DNA of 26,573 nt from Nemertoderma westbladi (GCA_032718475.1 JAUCBJ010006921.1:1-26573); one strand, 5' to 3'; shown: positions 1 to 9,796, numbered from the stretch's first letter. Notes: generated by a model not told the origin, from the letters alone. Made by a program: numbers and translations.

Positions 1-1600
1 GGCACAGGTTATCTATAAGTCAATCGATAGACAATAACAAAATTAAAAAGCATTAAATAACGCGGTGGTTTGGTATCCCTACCCGGATGCGGTTTTGATG
101 AAACGAAGACATGAAAGTTAAAAACTCAACGAACCAAAGCGTGTCTGGTCGACTGATAGACACCGAACCACTCGCGAATTTAAACTGGGGATCCCAACTC
201 GCTCCAGAACGCAACCCATAATAACTCATCGCTTGCTGTTGCACTGAATTGCTCTACCGCAGTTGACCCACGAAAGTTTTGCACTTTGTATTTCAGTATT
301 TCATGCCGCTGATTCTAGAGCCTAAGATTTCATCCGGTAAACGTTGAAATTTCCAGAAACCACGCACTGTAATCGTACCGATACCACGAAGTCTCTTTAG
401 TTTCACATGCATGTTTGCTTTTAGCGAAGTCCTGCTTACGTATACGTACAATACGATTGGAACTACCAGTAGTTTTCCCACCGGATTCGAGCAGTAGGTG
501 CACTTTTGCATCTTTCAGCATTGCGTCGGAGAAACGAGGCGAAGGGCCGGAAGTCGCGATGATAGAGTTCCGGTACGACCCTCTCTCGACCTTGGCCGTC
601 GAGAGATATGCGAGAATGTTATCGCAAACGTGCTGGCACCCAGTCGCCAGTTTGTGTCATCAACGTTGAAGACTCAGCAGTCATCTATATGCAGAAGGAG
701 ACGATTCGTTAGGATAAGCTGCAAGTGATCCCCACCTCATAGGGATCCTCGGATATAAGGATTACAGGATTACAACTTCCGAACTTGAAGTTTAGAACTG
801 CAGTAGGCCTATAATGCAGGCAGATTGTCTCATGAGTTTACTAAAATCCTGAGGTTATTAGCCAAATGGGTGAATGTGGATTGGTTAGGCCTACTGAAAG
901 AACATGAGAAAACAAAATGCTAGGCCTAGTACAATCACAGTATTAGGCTCACTAAAAATTAACAAATAATAAATGAAATACTGAAATAGGCCTAAAAATT
1001 TAATTATACAACAACCGTCAGACCATACCTGCTGCCTGCATACAGCCGTACCAAACCTGATAACATGCAGACAAGCCTAGAATACAAGTGAAATGTATAG
1101 TAGGCAGGTAGGCCTACTGTCAGACTGTAGTAAGGCCTGTGAAAGTACGGGCGGTGGTACGCTACTGCTGTACTGCAGTACTGCAGCAGGCGTCCCAGTG
1201 GAGGGGCAGACCGGTATATAAAATCCAACACTACCGGTAATTGCTACACAGCCAGCTGTGAGTTCATTATTCTTGCCCAAGGCGCCTTGTCCCTGCCTCA
1301 CACTACAAAAAGTGTTGCCGTCGCTAGGATACAAATTATCTGTTATTGGTTAGAGCTGTACCATTGGTTGGCTTTGGTTGTGTTTGATGTAGGCCATCAT
1401 GTTATGATATTCAAATGGATTGATGGAGGGAATTTCAAAATGGTCAAATAATACAACAATAATGACATTTTTAATATGATGTGCAATTATAAAAATCGCT
1501 GTAACTCTGGTGCAACACGACCGTATTTGATGAAATTTTCATTGTTACGTACGGTAATTAATGCGTTTACAATTGCTATACTCAATATATTTATAATCGG
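1..1600. other. AT-rich intergenic DNA, no gene recognised
   Basis: No open frame here resembles a known protein; the short frames at 53-728 and 1004-1334 overlap each other on both strands and show no motifs. A segment at about 520-680 is richer in GC and CpG than its surroundings but carries no promoter element I can name. A cluster of TAGGCCTA octamers lies at 804-1116 and is listed separately. Confidence 0.6.
804..1116. repeat. Cluster of five TAGGCCTA octamers
   Basis: The self-complementary octamer TAGGCCTA occurs at 804-811, 886-893, 921-928, 987-994 and 1109-1116. Random sequence would give roughly one per 65 kb per strand, so five in 313 bp is a clear excess. Near-matches (AAGGCCTG at about 1132, AGGCCTAATTGGCCTA near 3615) extend the pattern. 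I associate abundance of this octamer with some marine invertebrate genomes, which is a recollection rather than a measurement. Confidence 0.6.
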
Positions 1601-1619
1601 TATGATTTTTAAACTATAA

Positions 1620-3190
1620 GAGTTTAAGAGCCGGGAATTGCCAAATTGTGGCTACGCAGGCCAGATTTGACCACAAAATTGACCAGGTTCGTGCAACTCT
1701 TGAAAATTTTGGAATATGTCAATTTTGTTCTACTATCATGTTCTATAAATGACCAAAGTTAAAAAAAATATAATTCCTAGGAAGTTGTTTTATTTTTGAT
1801 AAATATGTAATTTTATGGTGAAAATTGGTTAATTTCGTTAAAAATCAGTGAAAATTTGACGGTTTGGAGTAAAATTGGGTGGGTTGGGCCAACTCGTATA
1901 AATTGTTGCCAGTGTTATTTTTCTTATCCTAAAACGTTCTTTAATTGAGCACAGTTTTAGAAAATATAATTCCTAGGAAGTTCTTAAACTAAAGCTCAGA
2001 CTTTCAAAAAGACGGTCATTTAACGGACTTTTTTTATTTGTCTGTCATACCTACACATATCGTTGAAATCGAAAATGGCATGCATATTCGGATTCAGCAC
2101 ACCAAAATGTACCTATATAGTATATTTTGAGGTAATCTGAGGCTAAAATAAAAAAAAATTAAAAAATTAAAAAAAATTTCGCCAAAATTTGCCAAACTTC
2201 CAAAAATACTTAACTTGCTCAGATTTTCATGAAATTTGGTACGGATGTGCCCAAAGCAATTCTAAGAAACTAATTTGAAGGATTTACGGAAAAATGCAAT
2301 TTAAGCCGATATATCGCATTTTGAGTGCCTAATTTTAGGCTAAATTTCAAGAAAATACAGATTTCCTAAGTTTGGCCCTTATTTACTACAAGAAGCAAAG
2401 ACTTTTTGTATTAACATTAAATGGATAAAATGTAGAGCTATCTTATCCATCTGTGATGTTAAAGTTTCAGAAAAATATAAGCAAACAATTCGGAGAAAAC
2501 CACTTTCTACCAAAACCTATTTTGTCAACTTCCAAAATTACCATTTTTCGGCCCCAATTTCCAGCCCTTAATATTCAGGCAACGCACAATATCAATAACA
2601 GTAATGGAACTCCCATCTTCCCTCTATATAACGCAAGTGGAACGGTTTCGTTCTAATTAAAAGATACAGAGTTATAACGTTTTAAAAATTGTCAAAAATA
2701 TCCAAATTTGGCTCAAAATTGGCCAAAAGTTAAATTATTGGCATACTGTTAAATATTTTTGGCCAATATTTTGACCCGATGAACAACTGTATTGGATATG
2801 TATTCGGTATGAGTTTCAATCGAAATAGCCAAGCTGCTTTGGTGATAGCGAGAAAACAATGTAAAAATTTACCATTTTGATAATTTTTGGGTAAAATTAA
2901 AATGTGGCCAAAATGGCCAAATTTGGCTAAACGAAATTTTTTAATGAAACTTGCAAATTTATCCGCGCACAAAGTCTAGGGAGAACATTTGAAGATTTCA
3001 GTCGCCTTCACTCCGAATTTAACCATTTAGTGCTAGAAGTTTCCAAATTGGGGCAAAAATCCACATTTGGTGGCCAATTTGGAAATGTTGGGCAACTAAA
3101 TTGAAAAAACAAAAGCGTACAAAATTCTTAGAATAACAAAAACTACAAACGTGGCAAATTTCAGAGAATATAATTCCTAGGAAGTTGTAA
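1620..3190. repeat. Low-complexity AT-rich region with TTTGGCCAAA-like motifs and a repeated 20-mer
   Basis: The stretch is dominated by A/T runs and recurring pieces such as CCAAATTTGGC, AAAATTGGCC and GGCCAATATT. The 20-mer AATATAATTCCTAGGAAGTT, with palindromic core TTCCTAGGAA, occurs at about 1768-1787, 1963-1982 and 3167-3186. No open frame over 80 codons looks like protein. It is probably an old non-coding repeat family; I cannot name it. Confidence 0.45.
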
Positions 3191-3247
3191 AACGCCCCGA
3201 GTAAGCTCCACTTTCTATATACTAATGTTGGAACGCCTACGCCCGGT

Positions 3248-3278
3248 GTGGGAGAATCCTCACGAAGGATCCTCCCAC
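3248..3278. repeat. Hairpin, 13-bp arms
   Basis: Arms GTGGGAGAATCCT (3248-3260) and AGGATCCTCCCAC (3266-3278) pair with one mismatch around the 5-base loop CACGA. There is no following T tract and no gene beside it, so a role is unknown. Confidence 0.5.
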
Positions 3279-3393
3279 GTTGTGTTGTTTTTAGGTTTAC
3301 ATAAGAACCGCATATCCAACCAGGAATTAATGATTGATGTTGATGGAATAGGGTTTGTGCGCGAAAAATTGTTCGGCTAGAAACAATTGAATA

Positions 3394-3412
3394 GGGGGGG
3401 GGGGGGGGGGGG
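3394..3412 (+). repeat. G19 homopolymer tract
   Basis: Nineteen consecutive G follow the bases ATA. A similar but longer tract (25 G, also after ATA) lies at 18606-18630. Such tracts can form quadruplexes and are also places where read length errors are common. Confidence 0.8.
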
Positions 3413-5103
3413 AGGTGCCCTGAATCGAGTGGCGGGGTTATATTTTGTAAAAACAGGAGGAAGCTGTCAAAATGGCGGTTTTAAGTAACCGCGGGAAGCC
3501 TCCGTGTGTAAACGTAAAATAGGGGGAATTTTAATTTTATCTGTTGGTGCTTTACTACCGGTGTAACCACCTATACCGAATGTCTATATAATTATATTTA
3601 ATCTGCCTGAAGAAGAGGCCTAATTGGCCTAGAAAGATCACGAAACTCTAATTAATTTTTTTCAACATTTCTGCGGGTGTAGAGCTTCAAGAAAGCTCTT
3701 ACATGAACTTTAAAGTTACTGGCTTCTGGCTATTGACAAGCATCATGAGTCACTATGGCATCATTTTTCATCCAGTTGAAAAGATTTGACAATTTCACAT
3801 GATATACACTTCTATGCTCTTCACACACATCGCGGCGTACAACCTGCAAGTAGTATGTACAGTACAGGCAATTTTGTTAAGCGGTACACAACGTCCGATG
3901 GTGCATCCATGATCATGAACCTCAAAGCTGATTTCGTCGACATCAGGCCCATCAAAATATCCAGAAACAATTTTTTCTAAATAGTTGAACTCCCGTTCAC
4001 AGTGCTTTGGATATTTAGTTCTGTTTTGTTTTGGTTTTACCCATACTCGTTACAGTAAAATGATCCATTATAAAATTTAATGTAACATAATCTAGTAACT
4101 GATAAATAAATAATAACTTAACACCTACAGTACCAGGAGCCGCCCAGCCAAGCAGCCAGTTACCCACCCAACTACACCCTGTACCTTGGAATATTTCAAT
4201 ATTAATAATATTGATAATAAAAGGAATATTTGTTATGTTATCAATGTTGCTGTTTGTTTTCTATGTAAAAATAATAGTTATAAACATATTATACTAGTTA
4301 TAGCGGGTAGTAAAGCTCCTGGTTCCTCGCAAAAAATGTAAACTGATCTTAAGTTTTCAAAATCCAATTTCATACTTTGCGCCACTGCTGTAATCTTTGA
4401 AAAAATTCTGATAAATGAATAACCCGGTCCCAAAAATCAGGTATGCTGTTAAGACCAGTTAAACCCATTCAGTTAGGGGTATTAGTATAATTATACTGTT
4501 CGGGTTTGCAGTTAGCGTAACATTAATTAATTAATAGACCACACAGTTAGGTGTATAATTATTCCTGTTTGAGTTTGTAGTTAATTTTTAATTTCATTAT
4601 GGACTTACGCCTCCAGCGGCTATATTAAAGTAATTAGAGTTCTTAAGATATAGATCACGAAAATGTTACTCAATAAAACTGACATTGTCAAAAGTGAAAT
4701 AGATAAAATATCAGTATTATGGGAATAAACGAAAGATAAATAAAGTTGAACAAAAGAAAAGATACACAATGGTAAAACAGAGTAAAATATAACTGTATAA
4801 TATAGTAACTATAATAGAAAATATTAATTAAAATAATGTCGTCGTCTTAATAAGATATATGTATAAATAGATCCACTGAGTTCCACAATGTAAATCATTA
4901 AGTATTGCTGTGTTAATTACGTAAGGGCGGTATTATTAAATATTATTACATAAAGTATTTACAACTACAAATAAATAAAACGTGCATATATCGCCGATAT
5001 ATAGAGTGATAAACGCTTAATGGTATAAAATAAAGTAGCAGTGTTCAATGATGTGCTTAATAAAATGATAAGGGTAGCTCCCAGTTTCATGGTTCACTAC
5101 GCA

Positions 5104-5769
5104 CTATTGGTTTATTCCTAATACTACTACTACTACTATGATCGGCATGCTGCATTGGAGCAGCATTTTTAAGAATGCTGTGCCGGCCTTGTCGACAAAA
5201 TTGCGCCGCCACAACTCCCTATCACCCATGACATTTGCTAGATCATCCGCATCTTCAAGGCCAGTGTCCTTTAAGATGCGTCTCAAGAAAGTCATGGGCT
5301 GTCCACCATGCTTATTCACTCCATGAGGCTGCCAAAGTACAAGATTATGCACTGGCTGTTCCTCACGGCGAAAGCAATGTCCTGCAAAGCGGAGGCGATT
5401 TTGTTCTAGTGTCAAGCTTGGGGGAACCAATGAGACCCCTCCAATGTTATATAGTGTCTGGTTGGAGATGTGTGCATTGTACTTGACACAATGAACCCGG
5501 CGTAGCATTCTTGTGAATGTGCCATCCAGAGATTTCGTGTCCTCAGCAGTTAGAGCCCAGCATTGACTCCCATAGAGGAGTACTGGAACTACTGCTGCTC
5601 TAAATAATCGGACCTTAAGTTTCCGATTAATTCTCGGTGACTTCCAAATCCTGGAAAGCCTATTCAAGGCTGCCCATGCCTTTCCCTCACTTGACTTCCG
5701 GATCCATGATCCCAGGTAACAGAAGTCGTCCACATGCTCAAGCATACCATCCTTTGAGCTTATGCTCAT
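5104..5769 (-). CDS. C-terminal fragment of a LINE reverse transcriptase (open but truncated)
   Basis: A 221-codon open frame covers the part of a non-LTR reverse transcriptase after the catalytic FADD motif. Family landmarks in order are YLGSWI, then AWAALNRLSRIWKS, LLYGSQCWALT, LDGTFTRMLRR, LRFAGHCFRREEQPV and GGQPMTFLRRILKDTG. These match the thumb and C-terminal region of LINE polymerases common in marine invertebrates; I do not assign the clade. The catalytic palm is missing because of the internal deletion upstream, so the product could not act as a polymerase. The last ten or so residues, including VVVVV, are translated from the (TAG)n tail and flanking DNA and are not native. The frame is surprisingly free of stops compared with the sister copies, suggesting a fairly recent insertion. 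Confidence 0.8.
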   Translation of the reverse strand: MSISSKDGMLEHVDDFCYLGSWIRKSSEGKAWAALNRLSRIWKSPRINRKLKVRLFRAAVVPVLLYGSQCWALTAEDTKSLDGTFTRMLRRVHCVKYNAHISNQTLYNIGGVSLVPPSLTLEQNRLRFAGHCFRREEQPVHNLVLWQPHGVNKHGGQPMTFLRRILKDTGLEDADDLANVMGDRELWRRNFVDKAGTAFLKMLLQCSMPIIVVVVVLGINQ

Positions 5770-5972
5770 CCGATCAGAGACTTGCTGAGGACTTAACTGT
5801 CAAAATTTTGGTCTTTCTGGAGTTAATAAAAAGACCAACACTAGAAGCAGCATGTTCAGCCCTTCTTGGGAACTGGCACCAACTTATTTGTTTTCATTTC
5901 TTGTGGGACTCTTGTTGTTCGGTACATGTCTACTATGATGGGATAGATGAGCTTTAAGTTTTATTCCTAATA
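5111..5972 (-). mobile_element. LINE (non-LTR retrotransposon) copy 1, 5'-truncated, with 13-bp target-site duplication
   Basis: The direct repeat TTTATTCCTAATA flanks the unit at 5111-5123 and 5960-5972, which marks a target-primed insertion. The element reads on the minus strand and ends in a (TAG)n tail (CTA repeats at about 5124-5140 on the plus strand). Its 5' end is cut off within the reverse transcriptase coding region. Compared with the copy at 17115-19037 it lacks an internal block of roughly 620-640 bp, joined near 5868, so the sequence runs from the region before the catalytic core directly to the region after it. The same family recurs at 15638-16798, 17115-19037 and 26434-26513. 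Confidence 0.85.
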
Positions 5973-6414
5973 AACAATAATAAACAAACATAGTATGGAT
6001 AATAATATGCAAACTGCAAACACTATAAACGGAAACAAACATTTCCAAAAAACAATCACTTGAATTAATTTGTGATTTAAATTTAGACTATTCTTGGACT
6101 GCACCGTAAGAAATGAAGAAACTGTTAGTTATAATGTATTAAATTTCATAAAGTAATAAACAGCATTAATAATAATATATACGTAACTGAAGGTTTATTG
6201 TATTGCACTTATGAATACCGGTAACTAATTTGAACCAATGTATATCTAAATACTGTCTCATAATTTAATTAATAGATATAATAATTTCAAGTTTAGGATG
6301 CAAGGATACTATCACATTATAAGTTTTTTATCTGATAGAATTGATCGCCCATCCATCTCTTAATCATTCGCACTTCGCTATCCAACAGCAAAATCAACTC
6401 AGGAGGAATTGCGA
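5973..6414. other. AT-rich spacer, nothing recognised
   Basis: The stretch is rich in A and T with short runs such as AATAATATA and no open frame, repeat unit or hairpin I can support. It separates the truncated LINE from the 13-bp minisatellite. Confidence 0.5.
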
Positions 6415-6458
6415 GTTACTAATATAGGTTACTAATATAGGTTACTAATATAGGTTAC
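6415..6458 (+). repeat. 13-bp minisatellite, left part (GTTACTAATATAG)n
   Basis: About 3.4 copies of the 13-mer GTTACTAATATAG run directly up to the LTR at 6459. The array resumes at 9155 on the far side of the inserted retroelement, so the two blocks were once one array. Confidence 0.85.
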
Positions 6459-6589
6459 TGTAGTGATATGGAATAACTCAAGGGTGAGCGTGAGGCTATA
6501 TCATATCAGTATATTATGTATTAATATGTCAGACAGTGCAGTGCAGAAGTGTACAGATATAAAAGTGTGAACCACTGGATGTCACTACA
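6459..6589 (-). repeat. 3' LTR of the deletion-derivative Ty3/gypsy element (131 bp)
   Basis: Begins TGTAGTGATA and ends GTCACTACA on the plus strand. It pairs with the copy at 9024-9154, and the left flank GTTAC at 6454-6458 is one half of the target-site duplication. Confidence 0.93.
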
Positions 6590-6600
6590 CCCCCCTTCTA
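6590..6600 (-). promoter_or_regulatory. Polypurine tract
   Basis: On the minus strand the bases just before the 3' LTR read AGAAGGGGGG. This is the expected position and composition for the primer of plus-strand DNA synthesis in LTR retrotransposons. Confidence 0.75.
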
Positions 6601-6612
6601 GCTCGTTATGAG

Positions 6613-7796
6613 TTATAGTCGCTGTGGGGGTTTATGTTGCCGAGTAGGGTAACGGCGGGTGCGTGTAGGTATTTCGCGTGTGGTAACATTATTGTCAAAT
6701 CTGACAGTTTTGGGTGGCCCAGCGGGGTTGATATCCGCCACAGGTGTGTGTGTTGTAATGGAGTAATGAAGGTGGTTAGGAGCTGAGATTCAGCGTCTAG
6801 GGATACCTACCAATACCCATGGGAGGCGTCGAACACTGAAAAGTATCGAGCAGTGGGGGAAATTTCTGCAACCATGACTCATGGATTGGGTGTGGGGTAG
6901 AATGGCCGTTTAACCTGGTAGTTAAGATGGCGCAAATCCACACATAGACGAAGTTAACCGCTGGGTTTCTGGGTAACTGTAAGCGGGTGGGCCCACTCGG
7001 TGGGTTCATCCACACGCTGTATGACGTTGTGGCATTCCAAGTCATCAAGGAGGGTTTTTACCTCGCCCCGAAGCGCAAACGGAATCGGACGAGCGCCGTT
7101 GGCATGGTAGGGCTGGGCGCCCTCCTTGAGTTCTATATGCATGGGGGGACCAGTAATGGTTGACAGAGGGGTGGCCTCGTCGTCGAAATCATCCCCGTAA
7201 CGGTCGAGAATAGCGCTAAGGCTGTCAGAACCTGAACGACAGGGATCAGGTTCTAGAACTGCGACCGGTACAGGGGTCCCAGTTGAGGTTGCGGAGATGG
7301 CTATGGGATATGGGAAACTCAGGGGGAGGATCCCAAGATCTAAGCAAACGGATTTGCTTAGAATTAAACCCTCCATCTCCGGAGAGAGAATGACTTCGGT
7401 AGTTGCAGTGTTGCCACCGGAAGTAATAGAAGCAGGTAGATGGCCGTGAGTTTGAAGGGGAAGACCATCCGCGGCGACCAAATCCAGATTCATCGATGGG
7501 AGTAGATCCGCATGGAGGCCTCCGAGCTTGTAGAAGAGGTCTTCACTTAGGATGCTCGCTGCTGCGCCGCTGTCGGGGAGCGCACGGTGTACCTTTCCCA
7601 GATAGGTACCGGTACCGGACAGGGTGAGATCCACCGAGATGTAGTCCAGTTTACAGACCGCCGCGCTGTACTCGAGGCGGTTGATGGAATCCCGGGATAA
7701 TATAGTGTTAGTTTTGGCGGGTTTCGGCGCAGGACCGCTGGAACGGCATACTTTGTAAAAGTGGCCGGTTTTACCGCAACCATCGTACTGAACTTC
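6613..7796 (-). pseudogene. pol: Degenerate pol: protease, N-terminal reverse transcriptase, deletion, then pol C-terminal tail
   Basis: Read on the minus strand in one frame, the unit begins just after the gag stop (7797-7799). It continues with a degraded second zinc knuckle (YDGCGKTGHFYKVC, first Cys replaced by Tyr) and a retropepsin-type protease with LPDSGAAASIL at about 7535-7570. The reverse transcriptase N-terminus follows (HNVIQRV, WAHPLTVTQKPSG, LCVDLRHLN, FSVFDASHGYW, SLDAESQLLTTFITP). In-frame stops lie at 6954-6956 (TAA), 6879-6881 (TGA) and 6807-6809 (TAG). After TTFITP (6759-6776) the sequence jumps at a TG/CA dinucleotide run to a basic, proline-rich tail ending RRYPTRQHKPPQRL before a stop at 6613-6615, which resembles the C-terminus of Ty3 Pol. 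Catalytic YxDD, RNase H and integrase are absent. Confidence 0.85.
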
Positions 7797-8944
7797 TCAG
7801 GCGGGGCAATTGGACCTGTCGGTATGTTGCTGGTTACCGCAATTGCGTGCGCAAGGGTTACCGCCACGAGAAGAGGTTCTCGTGGATTGTCCGGGAGTTG
7901 AGCGGTTTCCCGAACCGGTTTGTGGTCGATTGGGGGCACCTGGACGCATTGGTGAGCGGCCGCGCCGCTGCTTGTATTGCGAAACTTTCGCGATGGAACC
8001 GGAGCCGTCGAGAAACGACTGATTTTTGGAGCTCGACTCCCAGTTTTGGCAAGTCTGGACGCAGACGTCGAGTGTGGGCCGGGGCAAGACTTTTAAGACG
8101 GAGTGGAGACTGACCAAAATTTGTGTTACAATTTGGTCGTCACAGCAATGTAGGCAGAATTCGGCGAGGTCAGCGAGGTGCTGGAGAGCGATGTAGAAGT
8201 CATCGAACGTCTCCTGTGGGCCCTGGCAGCATTTATGGAAGGCCAAGCAATCCAGGGCAATGCTGCATTTGGAACGAAAATGATCCCACAGACCGTCGAG
8301 TACAAGTTTCGTAGTCATGGCGTCGTCGTCGGGATCCAGTTTTAGGTGGACTCGGACGACATCCTGGAGTCCCGGACCTAATGCAGTCAGGAGAGTATAA
8401 ACCTGTTTGCAGCGGGGGTATGTCTCCGCCCGCTGGCGGTTTGCGTTATATTCCCAGCTGTCCCGCCAGCGACGGAAAGCGGGAAGGTCGACGGAGGTAT
8501 CGATTCGGTCGAGGTTGTCGATCGAGATCAAGTGCCATCATCCGGGGGGTCCGGGGACTGGTGCCACGGGGGCTAATGCCGGGCAGGGTCGATGTTTTGC
8601 TGACAAGCAAGTCTGTTGAGAAGGTCCCGAAGTTACACATCGGAACGGGCCTGTTGTTCCTCTAATCGGCGATTTGCTTCTGCCTGCTGTTCGCGGTGTT
8701 CGCGTTGTTGATGTTGCATGAACTGCAGGAGTTTATCCATGCCGCGTGGATTTTCCTCAGTTTCGATAGCGGATTTGATTGCGGATTGGAGCTTAGTTCT
8801 AAGCTTCACAACCGATGTTTTGTTGTCATGCGGGATGCGGGCGTCATGACAGTATTGCAACAGTTCGGCACGGGTTAATGCGTTGATCTCGTCGTGGGTT
8901 AGATCTAACCAGGGTTTATCCTCGGCGTATTCCGCTTCTGCCAT
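7797..8944 (-). pseudogene. gag: Degenerate gag of the Ty3/gypsy deletion derivative
   Basis: The likely start is the ATG at 8942-8944 (MAEAEYAED), because the longer open frame above it begins inside the LTR. The N-terminal part runs to a stop at 8633-8635 and contains a charged helix-forming segment (LLQFMQHQQREHREQQAEANRRLEEQQ region). A frameshift then separates it from a second block at 7800-8531. That block holds a retrotransposon-type capsid region (PAFRRWRDSWEYNA, LWDHFRSKCS, QGPQETFDDFYIALQHLA), a basic linker and a zinc knuckle, CARNCGNQQHTDRSNC, with one extra residue in the first Cys spacing. A TGA at 7797-7799 cuts gag from the protease frame. The break points, together with the pol stops, indicate that this copy is no longer coding. 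Confidence 0.82.
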
Positions 8945-9000
8945 CGGAACGTCAATGAACGTGCGATAAAAAAGGGTAAACCCGCGAATCGAGTTCAGGA

Positions 9001-9023
9001 GTAAGTGACTACTCGCAGCGCCA
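9001..9023 (-). promoter_or_regulatory. Candidate primer-binding site (serine tRNA-like)
   Basis: Directly inside the 5' LTR the minus strand reads TGGCGCTGCGAGTAGTC. The TGG is complementary to the CCA end of a tRNA, and the next bases agree, with about two mismatches in 16, with the complement of a metazoan tRNA-Ser 3' end as I remember it. The tRNA identity is tentative; the position is as expected. Confidence 0.55.
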
Positions 9024-9154
9024 TGTAGTGATATGGAATAACTCAATGGTGAGCGTGAGGCTATATCATATCAGTATATTATGTATTAATATGTCAGACA
9101 GTGCAGTGCAGAAGTGTACATATATAAATGGGTGAACCACTGGATGTCACTACA
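9024..9154 (-). repeat. 5' LTR of the deletion-derivative Ty3/gypsy element (131 bp)
   Basis: Same length as the LTR at 6459-6589 with about four base differences. In the sense (minus) direction it carries TTTATATATG near its start, a plausible TATA box. The right flank GTTAC (9155-9159) completes the 5-bp duplication. Confidence 0.93.
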
Positions 9155-9190
9155 GTTACTAATGTAGGTTACTAATATAGGTTACTAATA
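9155..9190 (+). repeat. 13-bp minisatellite, right part
   Basis: GTTACTAATGTAG, GTTACTAATATAG and a partial third unit follow the LTR. They continue the array seen at 6415-6458, showing that the retroelement landed inside it. Confidence 0.85.
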
Positions 9191-9439
9191 TTATAGGTAT
9201 TCAAGATCAAGAGCCTCTTTCAGGACAAGCCGCCGAACCTCCGTATTTCCACGGTCACAGTTAAACAGACGTTTGATATAGATATAATTGTATACATTAG
9301 CCGGTCTCATCGATGGCTGGCTAGAATTTCTTCCTTTCCATTTTTCTGATGGATTTAGTGTCATACTGAGATGTTAATAAAGATACTAAGTTAGGTAGAT
9401 CTAGTAGCCACTCACAGTTTACGCAGAAATCAAATAAAT

Positions 9440-9796
9440 CTAGTCTCTGTGACCCATGTAACTTTTACAAAGGAGAGTGTTAAAGTGGTGAAGCTCCTTG
9501 AAGTTGCAACAAGAGAGCGCATTGTAGATGAGCCGCATTGTTTGCAGCCCGATCATTGTTGATATATTGACTCCAAATAAGCTACATATAATGTTAGAGG
9601 TGTATCTTCCAACTTGGAGTAACCTCCTCGTACCTTTCAAAACAGATTTTCCTATATCTTTAATGCTCTGTTTCGGTAATACAGTACAGCCATAGAGAAT
9701 TGATGGTATACATACAGTGTTCCACAGTTTGGATATAATACACAGTGGGACATTGTCAAGACAAAATCCTCGTGACCTCATGCAGCTAGTTATCAC
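9440..9796 (-). pseudogene. C-terminal fragment of a second LINE-type reverse transcriptase
   Basis: The 118-codon frame reads RSRGFCLDNVPL, LWNTVCIPSILYGCTVLP, VLKGTRRLLQVGRYTSN and LFGVNISTMIGLQ in order. This is the post-catalytic region of a non-LTR reverse transcriptase (thumb and C-terminus), of a family different from the LINE at 5111-5972. There is no palm domain or FADD motif, and no target-site duplication or 3' tail is obvious, so the limits of the insertion are unknown. A cysteine-containing end (LLCKSYMGHRD) is followed by a stop. The assignment to reverse transcriptase rests on the LW.T...PSILYG motif and is fairly secure; the clade is not known. Confidence 0.65.

Larger units (their letters stand above)
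3191..5100. other. Intergenic DNA with hairpin, G19 tract and small duplications
   Basis: No protein-coding gene is recognisable. Contents are a hairpin at 3248-3278, a run of 19 G at 3394-3412, a GGCC palindrome near 3615, and a diverged duplication at about 4468-4585 (the CAGTTAGG...TTTGNAGTTA pattern occurs twice about 75 bp apart). The rest is A/T-rich without visible structure. Confidence 0.5.
6459..9154 (-). mobile_element. Ty3/gypsy LTR retrotransposon, non-autonomous deletion derivative
   Basis: Two 131-bp direct repeats (6459-6589 and 9024-9154) start TG and end CA, carry 8-bp terminal inverted repeats (TGTAGTGA/TCACTACA), and are flanked by the perfect 5-bp duplication GTTAC (6454-6458 and 9155-9159). 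The coding strand is minus. Inside are, in order, a primer-binding site, gag, protease, the start of reverse transcriptase, then a deletion joining to the last codons of pol, and a purine tract. The LTRs differ at about 4 of 131 positions (about 3%), suggesting moderate age. Without the catalytic core of reverse transcriptase, RNase H and integrase, the copy could move only with enzymes supplied by a relative. The short LTR and serine-tRNA-like primer site recall Mag-type Ty3 elements; that placement is tentative. Confidence 0.93.

Noticed and set aside
415-728. Short plus- and minus-strand frames in the GC-richer start region
   Set aside because: Mutually overlapping, under 90 codons, no motif, no splice or promoter context.
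3601-3645. CTGAAGA ... AGGCCTAATTGGCCT ... GAAAC arrangement, resembling a hammerhead ribozyme core or a Penelope-like 3' end
   Set aside because: The central stem does not sit directly between the two core boxes and no stems I or III are convincing; too degenerate to call.
4128-4330. Inverted ACCAGGAGC / GCTCCTGGT pair about 190 bp apart
   Set aside because: Only nine bases match and there is no target duplication or further symmetry; could be chance.
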